A DNA stretch of 64,000 nucleotides from Terrimesophilobacter mesophilus (GTDB lineage Bacteria > Actinomycetota > Actinomycetes > Actinomycetales > Microbacteriaceae): positions 1,736,001 to 1,800,000 of the forward strand of contig NZ_JACHBP010000001.1 in the NCBI RefSeq assembly GCF_014200375.1, written 5' to 3'. Below the pieces are notes generated by a model. The model searched no databases, was not told where the DNA came from, and saw only the letters and a program-made list of their open reading frames with translations. Every line of letters begins with the position of its first letter. Positions within the stretch are counted from its first letter, which is position 1. Positions 53,411 to 62,900 of the stretch are shown here, piece by piece. A program made the translations under genes and the position numbers.

Positions 53411-54757
53411 ATGTCCGAGGTTGTGATGCCCCGCCTGTCCGACACGATGGAGGAGGGCGAGCTCTCCAAGTGGCTCAAGAATGTCGGGGACACGGTCGCC
53501 AAGGGCGATGTCCTCGCTGAGATCGAGACCGACAAGGCGACCATGGACCTCGAGGCCTTCGAGGCGGGCGTGCTCGAGCAGCAGCTCGTGGAGGCCGGCG
53601 CCGTCGTGCCGATCGGAACCCCGGTTGCGGTCATCGGCGACGGGAGCGGTTCGGCGGCGAAGCCCGCTCCGGCGCCCGCCGCCGAGGAAACCGCCGGGGC
53701 ATCCGCTGACGCGCCTGCTGAGGCACCTGCAGGGGTTCCCGCCGAGAAGCCGTCGGCTGAGGAGCCGGCCGCCTCACCTGCTGAGGAGCCGTCGAGGACG
53801 GCGTCGGCTAGCCGGTCATCCGAGCAGGCCGAGCAGTCATCGGCTTCGTCGGCCGGCAAGCCGAGGACCTCCCCCCTCGCACGCAAGATCGCGAAGGAAC
53901 ACGGCATCGACCTCGCGACCCTGACGGGCTCCGGCACGCAGGGCCGCATCGTCCGCGCGGATGTCGAGGCCGCCATTTCGGCGGGCACGGGCAGCTTGGC
54001 AGCGCCGACGCCGTCGGCTGTCGCCCCGGCTCCCGCACCGCTCGGCGCCGACCAGCAGCGTGCGGACGTGCGCGTCCCCGCCAACCGCCTCAGGTCGGTT
54101 GCGGCGAAGCGGCTCACGCAGAGCCAGGCCGTGCCGCACTTCTTCCTCACGAGCGTCGTGGATGTCGAGAAGCTCCTCGCGTTCCGCGGCCAGGTCAATG
54201 AGGCGCTCGCCTCCCAGAACCTCAAGGCGAGCATCAACGATGTCATCGTGCGCGCGGTCGCTGTCGCGCTCCGACAGCATCCGGAGGCGAACGCGTCCTG
54301 GGTCGACGATGCAGACGGTCAGGCCGTCGTGCAGCACGGTCGCGTGAACGTCGGGATCGCGGTCGCGACGGAGGCCGGACTGCTCGTGCCGGTCATCCGG
54401 GATGCCGACCGCAAATCACTGGGGCAGATCGCCACCGAGACCGTCGCGCTCGCCGAGAAGGCGCGCGACGGAAAGCTCTCCCTCGACGAGATGACCGGCG
54501 GAACGTTCAGCGTGTCGAACCTCGGCATGTTCGGAATCGACCAGTTCACCGCCGTCATCAATCCTCCCGAGGCTGCGATTCTCGCGGTGGGTGCTGCAAG
54601 CCCCGTCCCCGCGCTGCGCGACGGGGTGCTCGTCGATGTTCCGAAGCTCAAGATCACACTCACCATCGACCATCGCGTCATGGACGGCGCGGTCGCGGCG
54701 GGCTTCCTGCGCGACCTCGTCGGCATCCTCGAGCAGCCGTTGCGGATGCTCCTCTAG
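53411..54757 (+). CDS. pdhC: Dihydrolipoamide acetyltransferase (E2)
   Basis: Protein of 448 residues. One lipoyl domain carries the lipoyl Lys42 in EIETDKATMDLEAF. An Ala/Pro/Glu-rich linker (about 80-150) leads to the peripheral subunit-binding domain (SPLARKIAKEHGIDLATLTGSGTQGRI), then the catalytic domain with His421 in DHRVMDGAVAAGF. It completes an E1 alpha/beta-E2 operon; the E3 dihydrolipoamide dehydrogenase is not in the window and must come from elsewhere. Confidence 0.93.
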   Translation: MSEVVMPRLSDTMEEGELSKWLKNVGDTVAKGDVLAEIETDKATMDLEAFEAGVLEQQLVEAGAVVPIGTPVAVIGDGSGSAAKPAPAPAAEETAGASADAPAEAPAGVPAEKPSAEEPAASPAEEPSRTASASRSSEQAEQSSASSAGKPRTSPLARKIAKEHGIDLATLTGSGTQGRIVRADVEAAISAGTGSLAAPTPSAVAPAPAPLGADQQRADVRVPANRLRSVAAKRLTQSQAVPHFFLTSVVDVEKLLAFRGQVNEALASQNLKASINDVIVRAVAVALRQHPEANASWVDDADGQAVVQHGRVNVGIAVATEAGLLVPVIRDADRKSLGQIATETVALAEKARDGKLSLDEMTGGTFSVSNLGMFGIDQFTAVINPPEAAILAVGAASPVPALRDGVLVDVPKLKITLTIDHRVMDGAVAAGFLRDLVGILEQPLRMLL

Positions 54758-54859
54758 CCGGAAACGGACATCGGTCGGCCGCGGCGCATCGTCGGCCGGG
54801 CGGAATTTTCACCGAGTTCCGCGGTGACACCGTCACGGGTGCCCGCGTAGCCTACGAAT

Positions 54860-55963
54860 ATGGCAACGGCGAAGACGACCGACGCGAAGCAGAGCAACCT
54901 CATGGCCGGCCGAAGCCGACTCGGAACCGCGGTTCGCAAACTGCCTCCCGGCGCCTTCGCCTTCGTGATGGCCACGGGCATCGTCGGAGCGGCGTTCTCA
55001 CTGGTGGGTCAGGGCGCCATCACCGTCGCCCTGCTCGTCATCGCCGTCGTGAGCCTCGTCGCACTCCTGATCGCCCTGGTGTGGAGGGTGGCGCGCCACT
55101 GGGACCTCGTCTATGCCGACGCTCGCAACCCGGCGATCGCGTTCGGATTCGCGACCATCGTCGCCGCGCTCAACGTCGTCGGCGCGCTCTTCTTCTCGAT
55201 CGAGCCGGCGGTGACCATCGTCCTCCTGTGCATCAGCGTCCCGTTCTGGCTCGTCCTGACCTACGGGATCGCCGCAGCGATGATGCTGGGCCCGCAGGAT
55301 GGCGCCCCCGCGCTCAAAGCGAACGGGAGCTGGTTCATCTGGGTCGTCGCGACACAGTCGATCTCGGTCGTGACCGGCATCATCGACCACGGGCTCGAGG
55401 TCAACATCCTCGGCGTCGTCGCCGTCGGGATGTGGAGCATTGGCGTGGTCCTGTACATCGTGCTCACCGTGATCATCACGCTGAGACTCATGACGACTAC
55501 GCAGGATGCGTTCGGCATCCGCCCCACCTACTGGGTGTACATGGGTGCGACGGCCATCACGGTGTACTCGGGCTGGTCGATCCTGAGCCTGCTCGCGGAC
55601 CTGCCCATCATCAAGGCCACGCACGACTTCGTGTCCGGATTCACCTTCATGCTCTGGGCCTTCGGCGTCTGGTGGATTCCGCTGCTCGTCATCTTCGGGC
55701 TGTGGCGCCACGCGGTGAAGCGCTACCCGGTGCAATACGAGTCCGAGCTGTGGAGCATGGTCTTCCCGCTCGGGATGTTCTCGGTCGCGAGCATCCACCT
55801 GGGACGGCTTCTCGGCCTGCCGATCGTGCACGACCTGGGGATCATCTGCACCTGGATTGCCGGCGTGATGTGGGTCGCGGTGACCGCCCTCATGCTGAAA
55901 TCGGCGGCCCGCAGGGATGTCCTGGGTGCGACGACGACCGAGAGGATCGCGCAGCATCGCTAG
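54860..55963 (+). CDS. TDT-family membrane transporter (SLAC1/TehA/Mae1 type)
   Basis: Protein of 367 residues with ten membrane helices. The N-terminal LPPGAFAFVMATGIVGAAF is the family start (compare TehA/Mae1), and the last helices follow FPLGMFSVASIHLGRLLGLP. Members move small anions such as malate, sulfite or nitrate. The substrate cannot be read from sequence; proximity to pta-ackA and nitrate genes makes organic acids or oxyanions plausible. It ends just upstream of the SRP RNA gene. Confidence 0.87.
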   Translation: MATAKTTDAKQSNLMAGRSRLGTAVRKLPPGAFAFVMATGIVGAAFSLVGQGAITVALLVIAVVSLVALLIALVWRVARHWDLVYADARNPAIAFGFATIVAALNVVGALFFSIEPAVTIVLLCISVPFWLVLTYGIAAAMMLGPQDGAPALKANGSWFIWVVATQSISVVTGIIDHGLEVNILGVVAVGMWSIGVVLYIVLTVIITLRLMTTTQDAFGIRPTYWVYMGATAITVYSGWSILSLLADLPIIKATHDFVSGFTFMLWAFGVWWIPLLVIFGLWRHAVKRYPVQYESELWSMVFPLGMFSVASIHLGRLLGLPIVHDLGIICTWIAGVMWVAVTALMLKSAARRDVLGATTTERIAQHR

Positions 55964-55991
55964 CACGGCGCGTCCCGGTTAGACTTGTCGC

Positions 55992-56080
55992 GGCTCCCCG
56001 TGTGGCGCCATCCAGGCCAACTCCCCCAGGACGGAAACGTAGCAAGGGTAACCGGGCTCTGGCGGGTGCGCGGGGAGTCC
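55992..56080 (+). ncRNA. ffs: Signal recognition particle RNA (bacterial small type)
   Basis: The apical core reads CCCCCAGGACGGAAACGTAG then CAAGGGTAACCGGGC, the Ffh-binding helix 8 with its GGAAAC tetraloop and symmetric and asymmetric loops. Terminal arms GGCTCCCCG and CGGGGAGTCC pair with one bulge, giving about 89 bases. It lies between the TDT gene and pta and reads in the same direction. Confidence 0.93.
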
Positions 56081-56098
56081 TCGCCTTAAGCTGGGTGG

Positions 56099-58189
56099 GT
56101 GGCTCGCTCCATCTACATCACCTCGGCCGAGGGCAACACCGGAAAGTCGACGGTCGCCCTCGGCCTGCTCGACACCCTGACTCGGTCGATCGAACGCGTG
56201 GGCGTGTTCCGGCCCGTCTCGCGCTCGACCACCCAGCGGGACTACGTCCTCGAGCTGCTGCTCGACCATGACGGTGTCGACCTCGACTACGACCTGTGCG
56301 TCGGGGTGAGCTACGAGGACGTACACAACGATCCGGATGCCGCGCTCGCCACGATCGTGCAGCGATACAAGGCCGTCGAGGAGCTGTGCGATGCGGTCGT
56401 CATCGTCGGCTCGGACTACACCGATGTCGGCAGTCCGACGGAGCTCGGGTTCAATGCGCGCATCGCGGCCAACCTCGGGGCCCCCGTGGTCCTCGTGCTC
56501 GGCGGCCGCGTCGGGGAGCGGTCTGAGCCACGCAGTGCCGACGCGCTCCGCCAGCTCGCCGAAGTGTCGACGGCCGAACTCCGCCACGAACACGCGACGC
56601 TCCTCGCCATCATCGCGAATCGCGCGGACCCGGATGCGCAGCCCGCCATCCGCACGGCGATCGAGTCGACGAACGCCGACATTCCGGTCTGGACTATTCC
56701 CGAGAATCCGGTGCTTGTCGCACCGACCATGCGATCGATCATGGAGGCGACGGAGGGCACGCTGCTGAAGGGCGACCCCGAGCTGCTGAGTCGCGAGTCG
56801 CTCGGCGTCGTCGTCGCGGCGATGGGCATGAACAACGTCCTGCCGAGACTCATCGAGGGCTCTGTCGTCGTCGTCCCCGCCGACCGCACCGAGGTGCTGC
56901 TCGCCGTCCTCATGGCGAACGAGTCCGGCACATTCCCGTCCGTCGCGGGCATCGTCCTCAACGGAGGGTTCGAACTACCGGAACCGATCGACCGGCTCAT
57001 CGAGGGGATTCGCCCGACGCTGCCCATCATCCGCACCGAGCTGGGAAGCTACGATACCGCGGTCCGAATCACGCAGATCCGACCCAGGCTCGCTGCCGAC
57101 TCGCAGCGGAAACTCGACACGGCGCGAGCCATGTTCGAGGAGAGCGTCGACGCGGCTCGGCTTCTCGCGCTGCTGGACGTGGAACGGAGCCCCGTCGTCA
57201 CGCCGCTCATGTTCGAGTACGGGCTCGTCGAACGTGCCCGCTCCGTGCGTCGCCACATCGTGCTCCCCGAGGGCGGAGACGACCGCATCCTCAGGGCGAC
57301 GGCGACGGTGCTGAGCCGCGGGATCGCCGACATCACGATTCTCGGCGAGGAGATCGAGGTGCGGTCGCGGGCCATCGGGCTGGGGCTCGATATCCAGAAG
57401 GCGGCCGTGCTGAGCTCCTTCGACGACGTGCTGCGCATCAAGTTCTCGGAGGAGTACCACCGGTTGCGCGAACACAAGGGCGTCACGCTCGACCGGGCAC
57501 GCGACACCGTCACGGACCCCTCCTACTTCGGAACGCTCATGGTGCAGCTCGGGATGGCGGATGGGATGGTGTCCGGCGCCGCGCACACGACCGCCCAGAC
57601 CGTGCGGCCGGCGTTCGAGATCATCAAGACGAAGGAGGGGGTCTCGGTCGTCTCGAGCGTGTTCCTCATGGCACTCGCCGACCGCGTGCTCGTCTATGGC
57701 GACTGCGCGGTCATCCCTGACCCGACCGCCGAGCAGCTCGCCGACATCGCCGTCTCCGCCTCTGAGACGGCGCAGCAGTTCGGCATCGAGCCGCGCATCG
57801 CGATGCTCTCCTACTCGACCGGAGAGTCCGGGGCAGGGGCGGATGTCGACAAGGTCCGCGAGGCGACCGCGATGGTGCGCGAACGGCTGGCCGGCATCCC
57901 CGTCGACGGTCCGATCCAGTACGACGCCGCAGCGGATGCCGCAGTCGCCAGGGCGAAGCTGCCCGATTCGGAGGTGGCCGGCCGCGCCACCGTGTTCATC
58001 TTCCCGGATCTCAACACCGGCAACAACACCTACAAGGCGGTTCAGCGCAGCGCGGGAGCCGTCGCCATCGGACCCATCATGCAGGGGCTTCGGCTTCCCG
58101 TGAACGACCTGTCTCGCGGCGCGACAGTGCAGGACATCGTCAACACGATCGCCATCACCGCCATCCAGGCGCAGGCCGCGCGCGCATGA
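56099..58189 (+). CDS. pta: Phosphate acetyltransferase, long form
   Basis: Protein of 696 residues. It converts acetyl-CoA and phosphate to acetyl phosphate. The N-terminal part is an AAA-type P-loop domain (SAEGNTGKSTVALG), the middle a DRTGG domain (residues about 210-330), and the C-terminal third the PTA_PTB catalytic domain (GMVSGAAHTTAQTVRPAFEII, FPDLNTGNNTYKAVQR, QGLRLPVNDLSRG). It starts with GTG 56099 right after the SRP RNA. The stop overlaps the ackA ATG by four bases. Confidence 0.94.
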   Translation: MARSIYITSAEGNTGKSTVALGLLDTLTRSIERVGVFRPVSRSTTQRDYVLELLLDHDGVDLDYDLCVGVSYEDVHNDPDAALATIVQRYKAVEELCDAVVIVGSDYTDVGSPTELGFNARIAANLGAPVVLVLGGRVGERSEPRSADALRQLAEVSTAELRHEHATLLAIIANRADPDAQPAIRTAIESTNADIPVWTIPENPVLVAPTMRSIMEATEGTLLKGDPELLSRESLGVVVAAMGMNNVLPRLIEGSVVVVPADRTEVLLAVLMANESGTFPSVAGIVLNGGFELPEPIDRLIEGIRPTLPIIRTELGSYDTAVRITQIRPRLAADSQRKLDTARAMFEESVDAARLLALLDVERSPVVTPLMFEYGLVERARSVRRHIVLPEGGDDRILRATATVLSRGIADITILGEEIEVRSRAIGLGLDIQKAAVLSSFDDVLRIKFSEEYHRLREHKGVTLDRARDTVTDPSYFGTLMVQLGMADGMVSGAAHTTAQTVRPAFEIIKTKEGVSVVSSVFLMALADRVLVYGDCAVIPDPTAEQLADIAVSASETAQQFGIEPRIAMLSYSTGESGAGADVDKVREATAMVRERLAGIPVDGPIQYDAAADAAVARAKLPDSEVAGRATVFIFPDLNTGNNTYKAVQRSAGAVAIGPIMQGLRLPVNDLSRGATVQDIVNTIAITAIQAQAARA

Positions 58190-59445
58190 GCCGCGTTCTC
58201 GTCGTCAACTCGGGGTCGTCGTCGCTCAAGTACCAGCTCATCGAGCTCGACGGCGAGCAGGTGCTGGCGTCGGGCCTCGTCGAGCGTATTGGTGAGGGTG
58301 GGGGTTCGTCAGTGGGCGACGGTTTGGAGTCTCCGCCCATAGACGCCCGCCACACCCGAGACTCCAAACCATCGCCCACCGACTCGACAGTCGCATCCGT
58401 CGCCGACGACTTCCGCAATTCCGTACCGGACCACGAGGCCGCATTCCAGGTCATGCTCACGGGGCTACAGGAGCAGGGCATCGACCTCGACGAGCCACTC
58501 GCCGCCGTCGGGCACCGGGTGGTGCACGGCGGTGCGAGATTCCTCGAACCGACGGTCGTCACCGACGAGGTCAAACGGGAGATCGATGAACTCTCAGTGC
58601 TCGCCCCGCTGCACAATCCGCCGAACCTGGCCGGCATCGTCGCCGCCGAGGCGACGTTTCCCGGAGTGCCCCAGGTCGCCGTGTTCGACACCGCCTTCCA
58701 CCGGACGCTCCCGCCGGTCGCCCGCACCTACGCGATCGATGCCGACCTCGCAGAGCGGTACGGCATCCGACGTTTCGGATTCCACGGCATCTCCTTCGAG
58801 TACGTCTCCGGCGAGGCTGCGCGCTTCCTCGGTCGCTCGCTCGCCGACCTCAAGCTCATCGTGTTCCACCTCGGCAATGGCGCATCGGTGACCGCGGTTG
58901 ACGGCGGCCGGTCGGTCGAGACCTCGATGGGGCTGACACCGCTCGAGGGGCTCATGATGGGCACGCGCGGCGGTGACATCGACCCCGGGGTGCTCCTCCA
59001 CCTGCAGCGAGAGGGCGGCCTGACCGCGGATGCGGTCGACACGCTCCTGAATCATGGAAGCGGGCTGCTGGGCCTCGGCGGGTTCGGCGACATCCGGGAC
59101 GTGCAGAAGGCTGCAGCCGCAGGCGACGCGCACGCAGCGCTCGCCTTCGAGGTGTACCAGCACCGCATCCGTGGTTACGTCGGGTCGTACCTGGCGCAGC
59201 TCGGGCGGGCGGATGCCATCGTCTTCACCGCGGGTGTGGGTGAGAACAACGCCTCGGTCCGGGCAGGATCGCTCGCCGGGCTCGAGGGGCTCGGCATCCG
59301 CATCGACGCGGCGCTCAACGAGTCGGAGTCGCGCGCAGCTCGTGCGATCTCCTCTGACGATTCCGCGATCGCCGTACTCGTGATTCCGACGAACGAGGAA
59401 CTCGAGATCGCCCGTCAGGCGCTTGCGGTCGTGACGGGTCCCTGA
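58186..59445 (+). CDS. ackA: Acetate kinase with in-frame palindromic insertion
   Basis: Protein of 419 residues; the family is usually about 400. It turns acetyl phosphate and ADP to acetate and ATP. Motifs: VLVVNSGSSSLKYQLIEL, GHRVVHGGARF, FDTAFHRTLPP, RRFGFHGISFEYVS, VFHLGNGASVTAV, FTAGVGENNASVR. Residues about 43-65 are encoded by a 68-base palindromic element inserted in frame in the variable loop after the first strands; they have no counterpart in normal AckA. The catalytic residues are intact, so the enzyme is probably active. Confidence 0.94.
   Translation: MSRVLVVNSGSSSLKYQLIELDGEQVLASGLVERIGEGGGSSVGDGLESPPIDARHTRDSKPSPTDSTVASVADDFRNSVPDHEAAFQVMLTGLQEQGIDLDEPLAAVGHRVVHGGARFLEPTVVTDEVKREIDELSVLAPLHNPPNLAGIVAAEATFPGVPQVAVFDTAFHRTLPPVARTYAIDADLAERYGIRRFGFHGISFEYVSGEAARFLGRSLADLKLIVFHLGNGASVTAVDGGRSVETSMGLTPLEGLMMGTRGGDIDPGVLLHLQREGGLTADAVDTLLNHGSGLLGLGGFGDIRDVQKAAAAGDAHAALAFEVYQHRIRGYVGSYLAQLGRADAIVFTAGVGENNASVRAGSLAGLEGLGIRIDAALNESESRAARAISSDDSAIAVLVIPTNEELEIARQALAVVTGP
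58312..58379. repeat. 68-bp palindromic (REP/MITE-like) element inside ackA
   Basis: Arms at 58312-58333 and 58358-58379 are inverted copies of 22 bases with one mismatch (GTGGGCGACGG / CCATCGCCCAC at the ends, TTTGGAGTCTC / GAGACTCCAAA inside), around a 24-base loop. The element reads through in the ackA frame with no stop. The outer GGGCGACG core is also present in the outer arms of the stem-loop at 7296-7369. Confidence 0.9.
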
Positions 59446-59446
59446 A

Positions 59447-60781
59447 TCAACCGGTGATCGCTCGCCGCCGTCGAGCGATCACGCCAGCGGCGATCACGAG
59501 ACTCAGACCGACGAGAAGCACGCCGCCTCCGAAGAGCGCGAGTGGCGCCCGGTCGGCACCCGTTGCGGCCAGCCCGGTGGCCGTCCACTGGGCATAGGCG
59601 GTGGCGTCGCCCTCCAGCGGCACGGTGAAGTCATACGGTGTGGTGCCCGTTGCCGTGGTGAACCAGCCCTGGAAGGCGAAGTCGGCTGCCATGGGGCCGG
59701 TGGGTTGAGGAACCGTGTTTCCCGGAATCACAACGACCGGAGCGATGGCGGTTCCGTGCCCGCCCATGTTGAAGTTCAGTGTCGCGCCCGGGGCGGTGAC
59801 GTAACCGTTCCACGGGCTCGGGGCGAAGTCGGCCGCATGGGCGCTCGAGTAGTAGACGGTCGTGTCGACGTCGCCGAATGAGCCGGAGCCTCCACCGCGT
59901 CCGGTGAAACCGAGCGGAGCCGGCCCCTGGAACACGACCGACGCCATCCCGGAACCGTTGGTGTTGAAGGCAAAGTCACCGATGTCGGTGACCGATGCGG
60001 GAATCGCGACCGTCGTGAGAGACGTCCCTGCGAAGGCGTTGTCGCCGATGGAGGTGAGGCCGCTTCCCAGAGTCAGGCTCGTCAGTGTGCCCACGGGAGA
60101 AAAGGCCTGGCCCGCGATGCTGGTGACCGTACCTGGGATCGTGAGGGACACGAAAGCGTTGAAGACGAATGCCTGATACCCGATGCTCGTGATGTTCGCG
60201 GGGATGTCAAGCGTCGTGAGCTGGCTTGCAAAGAACGTCCCGTCAGGAATGTTCGGAAGTCCAAGGCCGAGCGTCACGCTTGTCAGGTCATTCCACTGGA
60301 ATGCCCAGGAGCCCAGCGAAGTGACAGAGTCCGGAATCACGAGGCTTGTCAGGTCGTTCATTTCGAAGGCGTGCCCGCCGATGCTCGTGACAGAGTCGGG
60401 GATCACGATGCTCGTCAGAGAGTTCGACCCGAACGCGCCATAGCCGATCGACGTGACGGTATTGGGGATCGTCGCACTCGTGAGGCTCATGCCGTTGAAG
60501 GCGGAGGTGCCGATAGCAGTCACCGTGTACGTGTTGGTGCCGTCACTGACCGTGGACGGTATCGTCGCCGTCGGGCCGCCCGTATAGCCGGTCACGGTAG
60601 CGGTCGTCGCGCTCGTGCTGTCGTACACGAAGTCGCCAACGGTGAACGCCGCCGCGTAGGCCGGGCTTGCGACGAGTACAGCGGATGCGGCGACGAGGAA
60701 TGCCGCCAGCAGCATGGCCATCCCACGAGGAGAGCTGACGCGAGAGGTGGCGTGCTCGGCGCTCGGTCGGGTCGCGGTCAT
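59447..60781 (-). CDS. Cell-wall-anchored leucine-rich-repeat (BspA/LRR_5) protein
   Basis: Protein of 444 residues. It has a signal peptide (AMLLAAFLVAASAVLVASPAYA), about nine LRR_5 repeats of 22-24 residues with the pattern LTSIVIPDSVTSIGxxAF (residues about 85-290), an InlB-type beta repeat with FQGWFTTATGTTPYDF and YAQW (about 330-400), a LAATG sortase signal, a membrane helix and an RRRR tail. It is exported and wall-linked by a class E type sortase. AGGAAGG precedes the ATG. It is convergent with ackA with a one-base gap. Such proteins bind surfaces or other cells; ligand unknown. Confidence 0.88.
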   Translation of the reverse strand: MTATRPSAEHATSRVSSPRGMAMLLAAFLVAASAVLVASPAYAAAFTVGDFVYDSTSATTATVTGYTGGPTATIPSTVSDGTNTYTVTAIGTSAFNGMSLTSATIPNTVTSIGYGAFGSNSLTSIVIPDSVTSIGGHAFEMNDLTSLVIPDSVTSLGSWAFQWNDLTSVTLGLGLPNIPDGTFFASQLTTLDIPANITSIGYQAFVFNAFVSLTIPGTVTSIAGQAFSPVGTLTSLTLGSGLTSIGDNAFAGTSLTTVAIPASVTDIGDFAFNTNGSGMASVVFQGPAPLGFTGRGGGSGSFGDVDTTVYYSSAHAADFAPSPWNGYVTAPGATLNFNMGGHGTAIAPVVVIPGNTVPQPTGPMAADFAFQGWFTTATGTTPYDFTVPLEGDATAYAQWTATGLAATGADRAPLALFGGGVLLVGLSLVIAAGVIARRRRAITG

Positions 60782-60932
60782 TGCCTTCCTCGCAGTCTAA
60801 GGATTACTCGAGACAGTTTAGAATGTAGAATACTGCAGTTCACGCAGAAATCCAGCCGTTTCTGACGGATAGTCAGTCACCGACCATCTCTGTCCGCGCC
60901 GAGTCGGCGTCAGAGGTGCCCAGTAGCATGGG

Positions 60933-62897
60933 GTGGTGGTCACCGCCCTGTATCGCCGTTATCGGCCAGAAACGTTCGCCGAACTGATCGGCCAGTCGCA
61001 GGTGACCGAACCCCTCATGACGGCTCTGCGCACCAACCGGGTCAACCACGCCTATCTGTTCAGCGGGCCCCGCGGATGCGGCAAGACGACGAGCGCACGC
61101 ATCCTGGCCCGCTGCCTCAACTGTGTCGAAGGGCCGACCGACACACCGTGCGGAAAGTGCCCATCCTGCGTCGAACTCTCCCGCGACGGCGGAGGGTCAC
61201 TGGATGTCGTCGAGATCGACGCCGCGAGCCACAACGGCGTCGATGACGCACGCGACCTGCGCGAACGGGCCGTCTTCGCGCCGGCCCGCGACCGGTACAA
61301 GATCTTCATCCTCGACGAAGCCCACATGGTGACCCCTCAGGGATTCAACGCGCTGCTCAAGATCGTCGAAGAGCCGCCCGAGCACATCAAGTTCATCTTC
61401 GCGACGACCGAGCCGGAGAAGGTCATCGGCACGATCCGCTCGCGCACGCACCACTACCCCTTCCGGCTCGTGCCGCCCGCTCAGATGCTCGAATACGTCC
61501 AACAGCTCTGCGAGAGCGAGAAGGTCACCGTCGCGCCCGGCGTCCTCCCTCTCGTGGTTCGGGCCGGTGGCGGCTCCGTGCGCGATACCCTCTCGCTTCT
61601 CGATCAGCTCATCGCCGGGTCCGACGGCGACTCGATCGAGTACGAGCGAGCGGTCGCTCTCCTCGGCTACACCCACGCCGCGCTCCTCGGTGAGGTCATC
61701 GACGCCATCGGCGCACGGGACGCCGCCGCCGCGTTCTCCGCGGTCGACCGCGTCATCCAGACCGGGCAGGACCCTCGTCGGTTCGTCGAAGACCTGCTGG
61801 AGCGCCTGCGCGACCTCATCGTCGTTGCGGCGACCGGAGGAGGGGCAGCAGCAGTGCTCCGCGGCATCCAGCAGGATGAGCTCGACCAGATGGTGGCGCA
61901 GGCCTCACGGTTCGGCGAGGCGGAACTCAGCAGGGCCGCGGATGTCGTGGCCGGCGCGCTCACCGAGATGACCGGCGCGACCTCCCCCCGACTGCACCTC
62001 GAACTCATGATCGCGCGCGTGCTGGTCCCTGCGTCGGATGCTTCTGCGCGCGGTACGCTCGCGCGCGTGGAGCGGCTGGAGCGGAGGGTCGGTGTGGAAG
62101 AGGCTGGCGAGGCTCCTACGGCATCGCGAGGGTCGTCGGAGGCCGTACCCGCGGAGGAAGTACCGGTCCCCGAGATCGCCGAAGGCCGTCACGAAGGGGG
62201 CATCGAAGAGACTTCGGCCGCCGCTCCCGACAAGGCAGTCACGTTCCAACAGCTCTCCGACGCCTGGGCCGAGATCCTCGAGATAGTCGGCAAGAAGAAA
62301 CGCGCTGCCTGGGCCGTCGCCTTCACCGCGAAGCCGATGGGCCTCAAGGAGGACGTCCTCGCCCTCGCCTTCCCCAGCCAGAATGACGTCGAAAACTTCA
62401 AGAAGCCGCAGGCGGCCGACCAGAGCGTGAGCGAGATCCTGCGGCAGGCCATCATCGAGGTGCTCGGGCTCCGCGTGAAGTTCATCGCGAGAGCGGACGC
62501 AGCGGCCGCGAACGCCGCCGACGTTGAGGCGGATGCCCCGCCGACTGAGCCCGGCCCCGACCATCCTGCCGAGGTCGCACCCGAGCCTCGCCCCGCGGTC
62601 GACGCGGAGGGCTGGGCCGTGGCGCCGATCCCGACCGAGGAGCCCGCCTCCTCTCCTGCTGCACCCGAATCCCGACACGCTCGGCCCAAGAAGGCTCCGG
62701 TCGAGCCAGTTTCTTCCCCGGTCGAACCAGTAGAGACTGCCGCGCCCGCACCCGCAGCGAAGCCCAAGCCGGAGTCGAAGATCCCATCCGGTGGGAAGCA
62801 GCGCTACGGGGAAGCGGTCGTCCGTGAGATCCTCGGCGCGAACTTCATCGAGGAGCAGGCGATCGCCCCTCGCGTCACACCCACATCGGAGGCGTGA
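60933..62897 (+). CDS. dnaX: DNA polymerase III subunits gamma and tau
   Basis: Protein of 654 residues, the clamp-loader ATPase. It shows YRRYRPETFAELIGQ, Walker A GPRGCGKTT, zinc Cys (CLNCVEG, CGKCPSC), Walker B FILDEAHMV and the sensor SRTHHYPFRL. The region after about residue 380 is the tau-like tail, ending in a Pro/Ala/Glu-rich linker (PVEPVSSPVEPVE). No slippery A-run for a frameshift is seen. It starts with GTG 60933 (a second GTG follows at once). It is coupled to recR three bases downstream. Confidence 0.95.
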   Translation: MVVTALYRRYRPETFAELIGQSQVTEPLMTALRTNRVNHAYLFSGPRGCGKTTSARILARCLNCVEGPTDTPCGKCPSCVELSRDGGGSLDVVEIDAASHNGVDDARDLRERAVFAPARDRYKIFILDEAHMVTPQGFNALLKIVEEPPEHIKFIFATTEPEKVIGTIRSRTHHYPFRLVPPAQMLEYVQQLCESEKVTVAPGVLPLVVRAGGGSVRDTLSLLDQLIAGSDGDSIEYERAVALLGYTHAALLGEVIDAIGARDAAAAFSAVDRVIQTGQDPRRFVEDLLERLRDLIVVAATGGGAAAVLRGIQQDELDQMVAQASRFGEAELSRAADVVAGALTEMTGATSPRLHLELMIARVLVPASDASARGTLARVERLERRVGVEEAGEAPTASRGSSEAVPAEEVPVPEIAEGRHEGGIEETSAAAPDKAVTFQQLSDAWAEILEIVGKKKRAAWAVAFTAKPMGLKEDVLALAFPSQNDVENFKKPQAADQSVSEILRQAIIEVLGLRVKFIARADAAAANAADVEADAPPTEPGPDHPAEVAPEPRPAVDAEGWAVAPIPTEEPASSPAAPESRHARPKKAPVEPVSSPVEPVETAAPAPAAKPKPESKIPSGGKQRYGEAVVREILGANFIEEQAIAPRVTPTSEA

Positions 62898-62900
62898 CCC

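Noticed and set aside
60928-60930. ATG just before dnaX as its start
   Set aside because: It is not in the dnaX frame; the in-frame start is GTG at 60933 or the next GTG.
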